Below, piece after piece: positions 36,381 through 48,173 of a DNA stretch of 64,000 nucleotides. The translations under genes were made by a program, and so were the position numbers. The stretch lies in the NCBI RefSeq assembly GCF_012933365.1, contig NZ_JABBVZ010000002.1:1-64000 (forward strand). Direction: 5' to 3'. How positions within the stretch are numbered: position 1 is the first letter of the stretch; the number at the start of each line of letters is the position of its first letter. The DNA is from Sulfobacillus harzensis. Lineage in GTDB: Bacteria; Bacillota; Sulfobacillia; Sulfobacillales; Sulfobacillaceae. The notes beneath the pieces were generated by a model. The model ran no database searches, was not told the origin of the DNA, and saw only the letters and a program-made list of their open reading frames with translations.

Positions 36381-37487
36381 ATGCGGCTCGTTAAGGGGTT
36401 CACGCCGAACTGGTTTACCGCTGGAATGGGAACGGGAATTGTGGCGTTGGACGCCTATTTGCTGCCGGCCGGACCTCGGTGGCTTCAGACCGCGGGCACG
36501 GGCTTATGGTTTCTCAACATGGCGCTGGTTGCTGTGCTGTTGGTGCTGATGGGTCTTAGAGCAGCAACCGATCCGCAGGGCGTTAAGAACATTTTCACGC
36601 ATCCCATGCAGTCCATGTTTTTTGGCGCCATTCCGATGGCCATGACCACCGTGGTCAACGGCTTCTTCGACATGGGCCCGCACTTTTTTGGCGCGTCGGC
36701 TTATCATGTGGGCTCCGTCTTGTGGGTTGTCAACGCTCTTATTGCGCTAGGTTCGGTATTCATCATTCCCTTTCTGATGTTTATTAGTCACGATCATGAC
36801 CTATCGCGCATGACCGCCGTTTGGCTGATGCCAATCGTGCCGGCGGAGGTTGTAGCGGCGTCTAGTGGCTTGATGCTGCCGCACTTGTCCAACCTAGCGC
36901 TTCAGCAGGATGTGTTTATCGGAACCATCGTGTTATGGGCGTTCAGCGTCCCGATGGCGTTTTTACTGCTCGGCACTTTGTTCTTACGGTTAGCGGTTCA
37001 CAAGTTGCCCCCACGCGAATTGGCCATTTCCACATGGATAACGCTGGGAACATTGGGCACCGGCATCATGGGACTGATGATGGTCGCCAAAGATGGCGTT
37101 CTGGTATTTCCCCACCTGGCGCCTAGCATCGCAGGTGCGGCTACATTAGCGGCACTCATTCTGTGGGGACTGGGTATTTGGTGGATGGTGCACAGTTTCC
37201 TAATCAGTGGTTATTATCTTTGGATACGGTCGCTGCCGTTTAATTTAGGTTGGTGGGGGTTGACCTTCCCGTTGGGAGTATTCGCCGGCGGAACGGATTT
37301 GCTCTACCACGCATTGGGAACCGGGATTTTTCACTGGGCGTCCATCACCTTTTTTGTCCTCTTGGCGACGTTTTGGGTTTTCGTTGCCGCATTTACGCTT
37401 CGTCACTTGGCAGAACTAGGCCAGCCTTCGAGTGCCTCGACCCATGTCGATGCTGAGTATCAGGACGACGATGAAAAGGTGGGGTAA
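36381..37487 (+). CDS. TDT-family (SLAC1/TehA/Mae1) anion transporter
   Basis: 368 residues with ten hydrophobic helices in five hairpins. GFTPNWFTAGMGTGIVALDAY at the start is typical of C4-dicarboxylate and sulfite exporters of this family. The ATG at 36381 is better spaced from GAGAGG than the GTG at 36372. Exports or takes up malate, or exports sulfite; the latter would suit a sulfur oxidiser but cannot be told from sequence. Confidence 0.82.
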   Translation: MRLVKGFTPNWFTAGMGTGIVALDAYLLPAGPRWLQTAGTGLWFLNMALVAVLLVLMGLRAATDPQGVKNIFTHPMQSMFFGAIPMAMTTVVNGFFDMGPHFFGASAYHVGSVLWVVNALIALGSVFIIPFLMFISHDHDLSRMTAVWLMPIVPAEVVAASSGLMLPHLSNLALQQDVFIGTIVLWAFSVPMAFLLLGTLFLRLAVHKLPPRELAISTWITLGTLGTGIMGLMMVAKDGVLVFPHLAPSIAGAATLAALILWGLGIWWMVHSFLISGYYLWIRSLPFNLGWWGLTFPLGVFAGGTDLLYHALGTGIFHWASITFFVLLATFWVFVAAFTLRHLAELGQPSSASTHVDAEYQDDDEKVG

Positions 37488-37507
37488 CTACCCCCGGATT
37501 CTGAGAT

Positions 37508-37546
37508 TAGGCTGGTCCACTGGTGGGCCAGCCTCCTCCATTTTTG
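37508..37546 (+). terminator. terminator of the TDT transporter gene
   Basis: AGGCTGGTCCAC pairs with GTGGGCCAGCCT with one mismatch; TCCTCCATTTTT follows. The T-run is not immediate, so efficiency is uncertain. Confidence 0.6.
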
Positions 37547-37666
37547 CGGCAAACACGGGTGTGTCTTGGGTGAACGCCACACGCCTCCTGTAGCTCCTGA
37601 CATATTTTTTCTGGCCGCGGGGAAGTTAACCAACACTACTGAAGCTCAAGGAAGGAGGGATTATCG

Positions 37667-37909
37667 ATGCGGAAAGCCTCTCCAACGGCAGCACTCGCCT
37701 TGGTTGCACTCGCCTTAGCGCTTTCCGCCTGCGGCCCGCCGCCGCACGCGCCCACAAGACCGCCGGGACGGAACCCCGCCACCAACCGGACCCACCCGCT
37801 ATTCGGAAACGCTATGAAGGGCCCTCATATTGGATCTATCTCTTCTATTTCGTCAGCCACCAATACCGGCACGGCAGAGGCTGAGCCTACCGGGGCCAGA
37901 ATGCAATGA
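37667..37909 (+). CDS. small lipoprotein, possibly frameshifted
   Basis: 80 residues with a lipoprotein signal (ALALVALALALSAC, lipobox LSAC at 19-22) and a Pro-rich start. ATG after GGAGGG. After residue 45 the neighbouring frame reads RKRYEGPSYWIYLFYFVSHQYRHGRG, which looks more protein-like than the annotated end, so a frameshift near 37800 is likely and the natural protein may have been longer. Confidence 0.5.
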   Translation: MRKASPTAALALVALALALSACGPPPHAPTRPPGRNPATNRTHPLFGNAMKGPHIGSISSISSATNTGTAEAEPTGARMQ

Positions 37910-38333
37910 GAACGGAAGTTGGTGGGATCCTGAAGCGGCGTGATTACGATGGTGGTCTCGCGACGGACCCAATCCATCAGCGAGTCCTACAGTCCCCGTG
38001 TCAACAATAGATTCGGGTCTTCAGCAGCCGAAAAAGGATTCCCTTGGGTCCTAGTTCCCCGTCTTCATTACATAACCGAAGACCAAAAAGTCCGGCGTCA
38101 TATAACCCGTCCAGACCGGATCGGTTGGCTAATGACGACGATGGTCGAGTTTTGCTCTCTCCTTATAAATTATTAAAAGCCCGCCCACAACGTCCCCGTT
38201 GAAGCGGCCTCTCATTGGATAGCTTATTTCAGTGTTTCTGCTCACAAAGAGCAGCTTGGAGTTACGAGTTAGTTACGGAGTGGAATCCTCTAAACGGCTC
38301 CGTTCGAGTTTCAGAAAACCGCTTAAAAATTAA
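37910..38333. other. intergenic region before the tRNA cluster
   Basis: 424 bases. The first 100 bases may be the decayed 3' part of the lipoprotein gene. The rest has no ORF with a ribosome site and no clear structure. Confidence 0.35.
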
Positions 38334-38409
<76 letters not shown>

Positions 38410-38480
38410 AACAACAAAATTGATTTTAACATCTTGTCTAAGCTGGAGCAAATGAAACTCTTGGTACAAGCTCTAAAAGA

Positions 38481-38573
38481 TGGCGGAGGGAGTGGGATTC
38501 GAACCCACGCTAGGCTTGAAGCCTACTAACGGTTTAGCAAACCGTCCTCTTCGACCGACTTGAGTATCCCTCC
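38481..38573 (-). tRNA. tRNA-Ser(GCT)
   Basis: 93 bases with CCA encoded and a long variable arm (TAGTAGGCTTCAAGCCTA). Acceptor GGAGGGA/TCCCTCC, anticodon GCT in the loop TTGCTAA, T-arm GGTTCGAATCC. Reads AGC/AGU. Confidence 0.96.
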
Positions 38574-38656
38574 GCAGCACGAACCATGGTACCATAGGTT
38601 GTTTTGCTGTAGCAAGTGGCGTTTACTGGACACCATTTACGCCAATTGAACAAAAA

Positions 38657-38743
38657 TGGCGGAGGGGACAGGACTCGAACCTGCAAGCCTTGTTAGGGCG
38701 GCGGTTTTCAAGACCGCTGCGTTACCAATTACGCTACCCCTCC
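38657..38743 (-). tRNA. tRNA-Ser(TGA)
   Basis: 87 bases with CCA encoded. Acceptor GGAGGGG/CCCCTCC, anticodon TGA in loop CTTGAAA, long variable arm, T-arm GGTTCGAGTCC. Reads UCN codons. It lies 70 bases downstream of serS. Confidence 0.96.
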
Positions 38744-38812
38744 AGCATCTTTATATTTTAACCGCCAGGCACGAAAAAGCCAAGAGACAGTTTCTTGAAC
38801 GCCTGCCATCGC

Positions 38813-40084
38813 TTAGATCTTTAATACGGATGGTCCATCAAAATATGGTTGCAACACATCCGGAAGGCGCACGGATCCGTCCTCCTGTTGGAAGTTCTCC
38901 AAGATGGCGGCAAATGTCCGCCCAATCGCGAGAGCGCTCCCATTGAGTGTGTGCACAAACTCGGTCTTCTTCGACCCTTCAGGACGATAGCGAATATTGG
39001 CGCGGCGGGCCTGAAAATCCCCCATGTTACTGCACGATGAAATTTCGACATAACGCCCATAGCTTGGCATCCAGACCTCAATATCATACGTCATGGCTTG
39101 CGAAAAGCCCATATCGCCCCCGCACAACAACACCGTCCGGTAGGGAAGACCCAATTGTTGCAACACATCTTCTGCGTCCGCCACCATCTGGTTTAAGGCC
39201 ACATCCGACTCGTCGGGACGCACAAAACGGACCAGCTCCACCTTGTCAAACTGGTGCTGACGAATGATACCGCGGGTGTCGCGTCCAGCTGCCCCTGCTT
39301 CCGCGCGAAACGACGCGGTGTACCCCGTATACCTGATAGGGAGATCTTTATCGTCCAAGATCTCATCGCGGTGGAGGTTGGTCAATGTAACTTCAGCCGT
39401 TGGAATTAAATAATACTCGTGAGGAACAACCCGAAACACGTCCTCTTCGAATTTCGGAAACTGCCCCGTGCCCACCAAGGCGTCACGATTTACAAGATAG
39501 GGAGTGGCCATCTCCACATATCCGCGACGCCGATTGTGATCCAGCATGAAATTAATCAAGGCGCGCGAAAGCTGGGCGCCACGTCCTGAGAAGACCGTAA
39601 AGCGAGCACCCGAGAGTTTCCGTCCACGTTCGAAATCCAATACGTGGAGCGCCTCGCCAAGCTCCCAATGGGGCTTCGGCTCAAAGTCAAACGTGGGGAC
39701 AGTGCCCCAGTTGCGCACCTTGACGTTGTCGTCCGCCGATTTGCCGTCGGGCACTTCGGGAAGCGGTGTGTTGGGGATGGTCAACAAAATGTTTCCGATT
39801 TCCAAATCAAGTGCACGTACATCCGCCTCGAAACGTTGAATACGTTCCCCCACGTTGCGCATGGCCAAGATAAGCTCCTCTGCAGGCTCCCCAGCCTTTT
39901 TACGCCGCGCGACCTCTTCTGACGACCGGTTCCGCTCGGCCTTTAAGCTCTCCATCTCCCCAAGCAGAGTACGACGCCTTTCATCCATCGTCAGCAGCTC
40001 ACCCAAGTCCACCTCAACACCCTTTTTTGCCAGAAGCCTCTGGATTACATCCGGCTCTTGGCGTATCCGGCGAATATCAAGCAT
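38813..40084 (-). CDS. serS: seryl-tRNA synthetase
   Basis: 423 residues, class II synthetase. N-terminal antiparallel coiled coil (about 25-105) that grips the long variable arm of tRNA-Ser; core with [40 protein letters not shown] (motif 2 by position about 255-280), [13 protein letters not shown] and motif 3 [22 protein letters not shown] 40084 overlaps mtnA by 8 bases, so both belong to the T-box-controlled transcript. Confidence 0.97.
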   Translation of the reverse strand: MLDIRRIRQEPDVIQRLLAKKGVEVDLGELLTMDERRRTLLGEMESLKAERNRSSEEVARRKKAGEPAEELILAMRNVGERIQRFEADVRALDLEIGNILLTIPNTPLPEVPDGKSADDNVKVRNWGTVPTFDFEPKPHWELGEALHVLDFERGRKLSGARFTVFSGRGAQLSRALINFMLDHNRRRGYVEMATPYLVNRDALVGTGQFPKFEEDVFRVVPHEYYLIPTAEVTLTNLHRDEILDDKDLPIRYTGYTASFRAEAGAAGRDTRGIIRQHQFDKVELVRFVRPDESDVALNQMVADAEDVLQQLGLPYRTVLLCGGDMGFSQAMTYDIEVWMPSYGRYVEISSCSNMGDFQARRANIRYRPEGSKKTEFVHTLNGSALAIGRTFAAILENFQQEDGSVRLPDVLQPYFDGPSVLKI

Positions 40085-41120
40085 CGGGAGTTCCCTTCCC
40101 TTCTTGTTCCAATAGTTTCGCGATACCGGTTTCAAAATCCCCTTGTGCCACACCCGTATCCGTGACAATGGCGGAAATCAGAGACGATGGCGTGACATCG
40201 AATGCGGGGTTGAAAACCGGCATGTCGCGTGGTGCGATGGCCTGACCCCGTATCTCCCGCACCTCATGAGCCGCGCGCTCCTCGATGGGGATAGCGTTGC
40301 CGCTGGACAGCGTGCGGTCAATCGTGCTTAAGGGCGCGACCACGTAGAACGGGATATGGTGAAAGTGAGCTAAGACGGCCAGTCCGTAGGTCCCAATCTT
40401 GTTAGCCGTGTCACCGTTAGCCGCGATCCGATCGGCCCCCACCAACACGGCATCCACCTTCCCTTGAGCCATTAAGGAGGCAGCCATGCTATCCGTGATG
40501 AGAGTCGCCGGAATGCCATCTTGCACCAACTCCCACGCGGTAAGCCGCGATCCCTGCAGCAAAGGACGCGTCTCATCGACCCATACCTGATCAATCCGCC
40601 CATCGGCGTAAGCCTGACGAATGACGCCCAAGGCCGTACCAAGACCAATCGTGGCCAAGGACCCGGTATTGCAATGAGTCAAAACCCGACTAGATGGTGG
40701 TAGCAAAGCAGCCCCAAATTGTGCCATTCGCTCATTGCGCAGGGACTCTTCTTGATAGAGAGCATCTGCCTCCCTACGTAAATAACGGACTAGCGCGCTT
40801 CCCTCGCCGGGTCGTGTTGCCCACACTTTATCCACAGCCCACGCCAGATTGACCGCTGTGGGCCGTGCATTGCGAATCCGGTCTTTGGCGGCCTCCAATT
40901 CGTCCGTTCCATTCGTATGCCCAGCCAGAGCCAACGCCTCTACCCAGAGACCATATAGCCCTGCCACGGCGATGGCGGGCGCCCCGCGAACCGCCAATGA
41001 TTGGATGGCGTCCACAACCATATCTGCCCGGGTGCATCGAATATAGCGCATCCTTTCAGGCAACGCCCGCTGATCCAAAATCTCCACGGCATCGGCGGTG
41101 GGTCGGATAGGCTCAATCAT
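40077..41120 (-). CDS. mtnA: S-methyl-5-thioribose-1-phosphate isomerase
   Basis: 347 residues, eIF2B-like fold. Converts methylthioribose-1-phosphate to methylthioribulose-1-phosphate in methionine salvage. Motifs: [23 protein letters not shown] with active-site Cys about 155, [17 protein letters not shown], and [18 protein letters not shown] with catalytic Asp. ATG 41120 after GGAGGAGGGG; the longer frame runs through the T-box. No other salvage gene is nearby. Confidence 0.93.
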   Translation of the reverse strand: MIEPIRPTADAVEILDQRALPERMRYIRCTRADMVVDAIQSLAVRGAPAIAVAGLYGLWVEALALAGHTNGTDELEAAKDRIRNARPTAVNLAWAVDKVWATRPGEGSALVRYLRREADALYQEESLRNERMAQFGAALLPPSSRVLTHCNTGSLATIGLGTALGVIRQAYADGRIDQVWVDETRPLLQGSRLTAWELVQDGIPATLITDSMAASLMAQGKVDAVLVGADRIAANGDTANKIGTYGLAVLAHFHHIPFYVVAPLSTIDRTLSSGNAIPIEERAAHEVREIRGQAIAPRDMPVFNPAFDVTPSSLISAIVTDTGVAQGDFETGIAKLLEQEGKGTPDA

Positions 41121-41369
41121 GCCACACCCCTCCTCCAAAGCAATAAAAAGCTCGTCCCGAATCTCTCGGGACGAGTAAACTCTCGCGGTACCACCCCAGT
41201 TGGTGCTTAACCCACTCAAAGCCAATATCGGCGGCCACCGCCAGCCCTCGCTGGAATCTCGGAAAGCGGAAAGCTTGCTCCCGGGGTCGGATTTCACCTA
41301 CCACCGACTCTCTATACCCGGAACCCCAAGCATGTTCTTTCGTCATCGATCGTTCAGTATTCAGTATTG
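41121..41369 (-). ncRNA. T-box riboswitch leader, probably tRNA-Ser
   Basis: The T-box GGGTGGTACCGCGAGA is at 41181-41196 and the terminator hairpin just after it. Upstream, Stem I has AGAGAG and GGTAGGTGAAA-like distal elements. Proximal pairing GAAAG (41337-41341)/CTTTC and GCTTG (41327-41331)/CAAGC frames an internal loop whose 3' side is TTTCCG (41267-41272), containing UCC (41268-41270), a serine codon. Uncharged tRNA-Ser would favour antitermination and expression of mtnA-serS. Confidence 0.88.
41143..41175 (-). terminator. T-box-controlled terminator
   Basis: Perfect 10-bp stem CTCGTCCCGA/TCGGGACGAG with a 5-base loop, followed on the minus strand by CTTTTTATT. The alternative to the antiterminator formed with the T-box. 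Confidence 0.9.
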
Positions 41370-41375
41370 GTCGTT

Positions 41376-41404
41376 ACTATAGCCACTCGCCATAGGAAAG
41401 TCAA
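41376..41404 (-). promoter_or_regulatory. promoter of the T-box / mtnA / serS transcript
   Basis: Minus strand TTGACT (41399-41404), 17 bases, TATAGT (41376-41381). The -35 box overlaps the last codon of pdxT. Confidence 0.82.
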
Positions 41405-42000
41405 GAAGTCGCCTCGCGAACGGGACTTAAGCTTTCCACTTTCTTGATGAAATACTCGTGAATGCGAATATCAGGGCTCATCTCGGGATGAAATGAGCTC
41501 ACCAAGTAGGGACCTTGTTCCGCCATGACCACCTCGCCCTGATACCGCGCCAAAGGCGTCACATCAGGCCCTAGTCGTGTGATCTTGGGAGCGCGGATGA
41601 AAACGGCAGGAAATGGTTCGGAACCGAGGCACGGAATATCCAATCCCACCTCGAACGAGGCGACTTGCCTTCCATAAGCATTCCGGGCAGCCTCAATATC
41701 CACATAGCCCAAACGCGCCGGCGACGGGCCGACGACATCCCGCGCCAACAAAATCAGTCCCGCGCACGTCCCATAGATGGGGAAGCGGCCTTCGCGGGTC
41801 CGTTCTTTTAGCGCGTCAATGAGTCCGTACTCCGCCATCAGCATTCCGATGGTGGTACTCTCACCCCCTGGCATAATCAGGCCATTGATGTCGTCCAAGT
41901 CGCGGGGCAAGCGAACTTCACGGGCTTCGGCACCAGCCCGCTCCGTGTGGCGAAGATGCTCACGCACGTCTCCCTGAATAGCCAGTACTCCAATTCTCAT
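41401..42000 (-). CDS. pdxT: pyridoxal 5'-phosphate synthase glutaminase subunit
   Basis: 199 residues. Hydrolyses glutamine and channels ammonia to PdxS. Class I amidotransferase triad: C79 in GTCAG, H171 and E173 in HPE; GGES (45-48) oxyanion motif. The ATG overlaps the pdxS stop by one base (TAATG). Confidence 0.96.
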   Translation of the reverse strand: MRIGVLAIQGDVREHLRHTERAGAEAREVRLPRDLDDINGLIMPGGESTTIGMLMAEYGLIDALKERTREGRFPIYGTCAGLILLARDVVGPSPARLGYVDIEAARNAYGRQVASFEVGLDIPCLGSEPFPAVFIRAPKITRLGPDVTPLARYQGEVVMAEQGPYLVSSFHPEMSPDIRIHEYFIKKVESLSPVREATS

Positions 42001-42887
42001 TAGATGCCTCGATCCTGCATACGATCCTTAGGCTCCAATGTCGCCATCTCTAGTCCTGGCATGGCTTCCCCAACATCTGTCGACACCTCAGCAATAACTT
42101 TGGGGTCGTTGTAGTGCAAGGTGGCCCGAACGATGGCTCGCGCCGTCTTCTCAGGGTTCGCCGACTTAAAGACGCCCGAGCCCACAAAAATACCGTCAGC
42201 CCCCAACTGCATCATCAACGCTGCATCGGCTGCCGTCGCAACACCGCCAGCGCTGAAATTCACCACCGGGAGCCGGCCCAGTTCCTTGACTTTCTTCACC
42301 AAATCCAACGGAGCCCGCAATTCCTTGGCCAAGTCGGGCAATTCCGGCTCCGGAGTGGCCACCACCTGGCGAATCTGCGAATTCACCGCACGCAAATGCC
42401 GAACCGCCTCAACCACGTTGCCAGTCCCGGGCTCCCCCTTGGTGCGAATCATCGCGGCACCTTCGGCAATACGCCGTAGCGCTTCGCCCAAATCACGCGC
42501 CCCACAGACAAAGGGCACATTAAACTTCCACTTGTCAATGTGATACTGATCATCGGCCGGAGTAAGCACTTCACTCTCGTCAATGTAGTCAACTTCGAGG
42601 GCCTCAAGCACCTGTGCTTCCACAAAATGGCCAATACGTACCTTAGCCATGACCGGAATGGATACGGCCTCTTGAATGGATTTGACAATGCGCGGGTCGG
42701 CCATGCGGGCCACACCACCGGCTTTGCGAATATCTGCCGGAACCCGCTCCAACGCCATAACCGCCACGGCTCCTGCCCGTTCGGCAATGGCGGCCTGTTC
42801 GGGGGTGGTGACGTCCATAATCACGCCGCCCTTCAGCATTTCCGCCAAACCTGCTTTGACGTTATACGTGCCACGCTGTTCTTGCAC
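42000..42887 (-). CDS. pdxS: pyridoxal 5'-phosphate synthase subunit PdxS
   Basis: 295 residues, TIM barrel dodecamer that makes PLP from ribose-5-phosphate, glyceraldehyde-3-phosphate and ammonia. Conserved [20 protein letters not shown] start, first Schiff-base Lys in [10 protein letters not shown] (about 83) and second in [12 protein letters not shown] (about 151). GTG start after AAGGAGG. Upstream of pdxT as in other Firmicutes. Confidence 0.97.
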   Translation of the reverse strand: MQEQRGTYNVKAGLAEMLKGGVIMDVTTPEQAAIAERAGAVAVMALERVPADIRKAGGVARMADPRIVKSIQEAVSIPVMAKVRIGHFVEAQVLEALEVDYIDESEVLTPADDQYHIDKWKFNVPFVCGARDLGEALRRIAEGAAMIRTKGEPGTGNVVEAVRHLRAVNSQIRQVVATPEPELPDLAKELRAPLDLVKKVKELGRLPVVNFSAGGVATAADAALMMQLGADGIFVGSGVFKSANPEKTARAIVRATLHYNDPKVIAEVSTDVGEAMPGLEMATLEPKDRMQDRGI

Positions 42888-42919
42888 GAAATTTTCCTCC
42901 TTCTTTAATATAAGAGCGA

Positions 42920-45352
42920 CTACTCCTCTTCCGTGTCTGCCTTAACCAGAGCCACGGCACTCACACGGTGATCATCTTCCAAGCGCATGACTTTTACTCC
43001 TTGTGAGGCCCGTCCTTGCTGCGAGACAGACTCGACCTGTAGACGGATTAACACGCCTTCGCTGGAGATGACCATAAACTCCTCATCACCATTGACTGGC
43101 AAGATTCCTGCAAGTCCTCCGGTCTTCGCGGTAATGCGCATACCCATGACGCCTTGTCCACCACGACCGGTAATGCGAAACTGATTTAGCCGCGTGCGCT
43201 TGCCAATGCCGTTTTCGGTGAGAACCAGCAATTCCTTCTGATCAGAAACAGTGGCCAATGAGACAACCCAATCATCGCCCTTGAGACGGATGCCGGTTAC
43301 ACCGCGAGCAGCCCGTCCCATGGGGCGAACTTGCGACTCTTCAAACCGGATCACCTGGCCATGACGGGTAGCCAACATGATATCGCTGTGTCCCTCGGTA
43401 GGCTCAACCCCAATAAGTTCATCGTTTTCGTCGAGCGAAATGGCAATAATGCCACCGCCCCGCCAAGTTCCATAATCGGATAAGGCGGTGCGTTTGACAA
43501 CACCTCGTTTGGTGGCAAATACCCAGAAATGGGTGTCGGAGGTATCGGTCAAGGTCTGAACAGCTGCGATCCGCTCATCCTGCTCCAATGCGATAAGATT
43601 GGCAATGGAAATGCCCTTGGCTTGTCGTCCAGCCTCTGGTATTTCGTGCACCTTCACGCGGTAGATGCGTCCGCGGTTGGTGAAGAAACAGAGATAGGCG
43701 TGAGTTGACGCCACAAACAAATGGGAAATAAAGTCATCTTCCCTAACCGTGCTGCCGCTGACGCCCCGTCCACCCCGCTTCTGCGGACGGTATACGCTGG
43801 GCGATAGACGCTTGATATAGCCGCGGTGGGTAATGGTGACCACCATATCTTCTTCCGGGATCAGATCCTCATCAGAGATATCCTTCACCGATGGTCCTAG
43901 CTTGGTTCGGCGCTCATCGCCGTACTTGCTACGAATTTCCTGCAAATCTTCTTTGATCAGATTGTAAACCAACCGTTCGTCCGCCAAAATCGCCCGCAGT
44001 CGCTCGATAAGCGCCATAACCTCTTGATATTCCGCCTCGATTTTCTCCCGTTCCAAAGCGGTCAGCCGTTGCAACCGCATTTCCAAGATAGCGGTGGCTT
44101 GCTTTTCAGAAAGGCCAAAGCGCGACATCAATCCCTCGCGCGCCGCGTCGACCGAGCTGGCCGAACGAATCAACTGAATAACCTCGTCCAGAAACTGCAG
44201 CGCAATCCGCAAACCCTCGAGAATATGGGCCCGCGCTTCGGCTTTTGCCAATTCAAACCGCGTCCGGCGTTCAATGACCACCTTACGATGGCGGATGAAG
44301 TTCTCCAGCATCTCGCGAACGGAGAGAATCATGGGCCGGCCGTCCACCAGGGCGAGCAGAATGATGCCAAACGTCTGCTGCATGGGCGTGTACTTGTACA
44401 GTTGGTTCAAAATCACTTTCGGCACAGCGTCGCGCTTCAGCTCGACGACGACGCGAACACCGGTACGGTCTGATTCGTCGCGCAGATCAGATATGCCCTC
44501 AATCTTCCGTTCGTGAACCAGGTCGGCGATTTTCTCGATCAGCCTCGCTTTGTTAACCTGATACGGAATCTCGGTGATCAGGATGCGCTCCCTGCCACTG
44601 GATGTTTCCTCAACGCGGGCTACTCCGCGGATGGTAATGATGCCGCGTCCAGTCGCATAAGCCTGGCGAATCCCCTCCCGGCCCATGATGATGCCCCCGG
44701 TCGGAAAGTCCGGCCCAGGCAAAATGGCGAGCAACTGTTCAAAATCGGCCTCCGGATGATCAATTAACAGCTCGGCAGCACGACACACCTCAGTAAGATT
44801 GTGCGGAGGAATATTGGTAGCCATACCCACCGCAATACCAGAAGAGCCGTTGATGAGGAGATTAGGAATCTTGGCTGGCAACACCGTCGGTTCCTCGGTC
44901 GACTCATCAAAGTTCGGGGCAAAATCCACCGTATCCTTGTCGATATCCGCCAAAAGCTCCATCGCAATAGGAGCCAAACGCACCTCGGTGTAACGCATAG
45001 CCGCAGGGGAGTCGCCATCCATGGATCCAAAATTTCCATGACCATCGACCAACGGGTAGCGGATGGAGAAATCCTGCGCCATTCGCACCATGGCGTCATA
45101 AACCGCTGTATCTCCGTGAGGGTGATAGCGGCCCAACACTTCTCCCACAATACGCGCCGATTTCTTATAGGGATGATTGGGCGTATTGCCCAATTCCTGC
45201 ATCGCATATAAAATGCGGCGATGAACCGGCTTCAGCCCGTCGCGCACATCCGGCAATGCTCGGCTGACAATAACGCTCATCGCATAGTCGATATACGAAC
45301 GCCGCATCTCATCTTCGATGTCGATGGGCCTAACATGGCCAATATTTGCCAC
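42920..45352 (-). CDS. gyrA: DNA gyrase subunit A
   Basis: 810 residues. Catalytic Tyr in AMRYTEVRL (about 122), quinolone-region [20 protein letters not shown] by position 78-97 (Ser at 83 is replaced by Thr-Ala context HGDTAVY), and six C-terminal beta-pinwheel repeats including the GyrA-box-like [10 protein letters not shown] form ([10 protein letters not shown]). GTG start after GGAGG. Starts 18 bases after gyrB. Confidence 0.97.
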   Translation of the reverse strand: MANIGHVRPIDIEDEMRRSYIDYAMSVIVSRALPDVRDGLKPVHRRILYAMQELGNTPNHPYKKSARIVGEVLGRYHPHGDTAVYDAMVRMAQDFSIRYPLVDGHGNFGSMDGDSPAAMRYTEVRLAPIAMELLADIDKDTVDFAPNFDESTEEPTVLPAKIPNLLINGSSGIAVGMATNIPPHNLTEVCRAAELLIDHPEADFEQLLAILPGPDFPTGGIIMGREGIRQAYATGRGIITIRGVARVEETSSGRERILITEIPYQVNKARLIEKIADLVHERKIEGISDLRDESDRTGVRVVVELKRDAVPKVILNQLYKYTPMQQTFGIILLALVDGRPMILSVREMLENFIRHRKVVIERRTRFELAKAEARAHILEGLRIALQFLDEVIQLIRSASSVDAAREGLMSRFGLSEKQATAILEMRLQRLTALEREKIEAEYQEVMALIERLRAILADERLVYNLIKEDLQEIRSKYGDERRTKLGPSVKDISDEDLIPEEDMVVTITHRGYIKRLSPSVYRPQKRGGRGVSGSTVREDDFISHLFVASTHAYLCFFTNRGRIYRVKVHEIPEAGRQAKGISIANLIALEQDERIAAVQTLTDTSDTHFWVFATKRGVVKRTALSDYGTWRGGGIIAISLDENDELIGVEPTEGHSDIMLATRHGQVIRFEESQVRPMGRAARGVTGIRLKGDDWVVSLATVSDQKELLVLTENGIGKRTRLNQFRITGRGGQGVMGMRITAKTGGLAGILPVNGDEEFMVISSEGVLIRLQVESVSQQGRASQGVKVMRLEDDHRVSAVALVKADTEEE

Positions 45353-45370
45353 TTACAGCGCCTCCGATTA

Positions 45371-47341
<1,971 letters not shown>

Positions 47342-47343
47342 TC

Positions 47344-47352
47344 AGTATACCA
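47344..47352 (-). promoter_or_regulatory. extended -10 promoter of gyrBA
   Basis: Minus strand TGGTATACT (TGn plus TATACT), about 57 bases before gyrB; the -35 region (TCGAAT) is poor. A GC-rich hairpin (AGACCCG/GGGTCT, near 47320) lies in the leader. Confidence 0.55.
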
Positions 47353-47358
47353 TAGCGC

Positions 47359-47616
47359 CTATACGGATTCGAATGGGGAGTCCCGCCGCTCGGCCCGACG
47401 CATCAGGGTATGGGCAGAAATAGCAGTCAAGTATAGGTTCTCGTCCGTCAACACAACGGACTTAGCATCGTATCGGTCGCCCCTAACGCGTCCCTCAGAT
47501 GTCAGGCGAAGAAACAAATGGTGAAAGTCCACCGACTCGTCGAGGAGCCGCTCTTGAAATATCCCGATTACATCCGGCATTGGAACCATCCAGTCCTGGC
47601 CAATGTGCAGATACAT
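47359..47616 (-). CDS. remB: RemB/YaaB-like extracellular matrix regulator
   Basis: 85 residues of the DUF370/RemB family, which binds DNA and activates matrix genes in Bacillus. MYLHIGQDWMVPMPDVIGIF and KSVVLTDENLYLTAISAHTL are family-like. It sits between recF/dciA and gyrB, the place of yaaB in Bacillus. Given the surface module at 664-8240, a link to matrix control is worth noting but not shown. Confidence 0.85.
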   Translation of the reverse strand: MYLHIGQDWMVPMPDVIGIFQERLLDESVDFHHLFLRLTSEGRVRGDRYDAKSVVLTDENLYLTAISAHTLMRRAERRDSPFESV

Positions 47617-47627
47617 AATGACCTCGT

Positions 47628-48173
47628 TTAGGCGTTAGTTTGGCGGTCCAACTCACACGCCACGCACAAGCGATAGCCCTTTAGCGTGGGGGCATGACAG
47701 CGCGCGCAGGGAACAAAGCCGTTCGCAAGCCATTCGTGGGCCGCTTCTTGATAGTTTTCCTGAACACGCGCCAACAATACCTGGAGGTCAACGTGAGGGT
47801 CCAATCGATGTTCAGTCCGGGCATGCGGGGAGGGACGATACGGCTCACTTCGCCGCGGAAGTCGGGCAAAGTCGCTTTTGACCCGCGTACGAATATCTTT
47901 TATGGATGCCTGGGGCAGCTCGTCAGCGATGGCGGCGAGAATGCGTGGCTTGTAATAGCCGATTTCCTGCGCCCATACAGAAGACGGCACGGCGACAACC
48001 AACACACCGTCGTTGGTCAGGGTGAGAATGTGGCTGTACTCTGCCACGGTATCGCCAACCACGTGCCGCCATAACCGGTCTAGAGCCCGGAGCCATTCGG
48101 CCCGCTGCCAGCCATGTTGTGCGCTAAGACGACTTAAAATCTCCCCTAGGCGCGGGTCGGGGGTGGATTCCAT
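47628..48173 (-). CDS. dciA: DciA-like (DUF721) replicative helicase operator with zinc knuckle
   Basis: 181 residues. Residues 25-100 form the DUF721 KH-like domain (WLRALDRLWRHVVGDTVAEYSHILTL...). Residues 155-177 add a CARCHAPTLKGYRLCVAC zinc knuckle, not part of most DciA proteins. DciA loads or regulates DnaB in most bacteria lacking DnaC/DnaI. Overlaps recF by 28 bases. Confidence 0.82.
   Translation of the reverse strand: MESTPDPRLGEILSRLSAQHGWQRAEWLRALDRLWRHVVGDTVAEYSHILTLTNDGVLVVAVPSSVWAQEIGYYKPRILAAIADELPQASIKDIRTRVKSDFARLPRRSEPYRPSPHARTEHRLDPHVDLQVLLARVQENYQEAAHEWLANGFVPCARCHAPTLKGYRLCVACELDRQTNA

Noticed and set aside
37940-38176. 78-codon ORF before the tRNA cluster
   Set aside because: No ribosome site and no protein-like pattern.
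44024-44473. 149-codon plus-strand ORF opposite gyrA
   Set aside because: Antisense shadow; composition follows gyrA codon structure.
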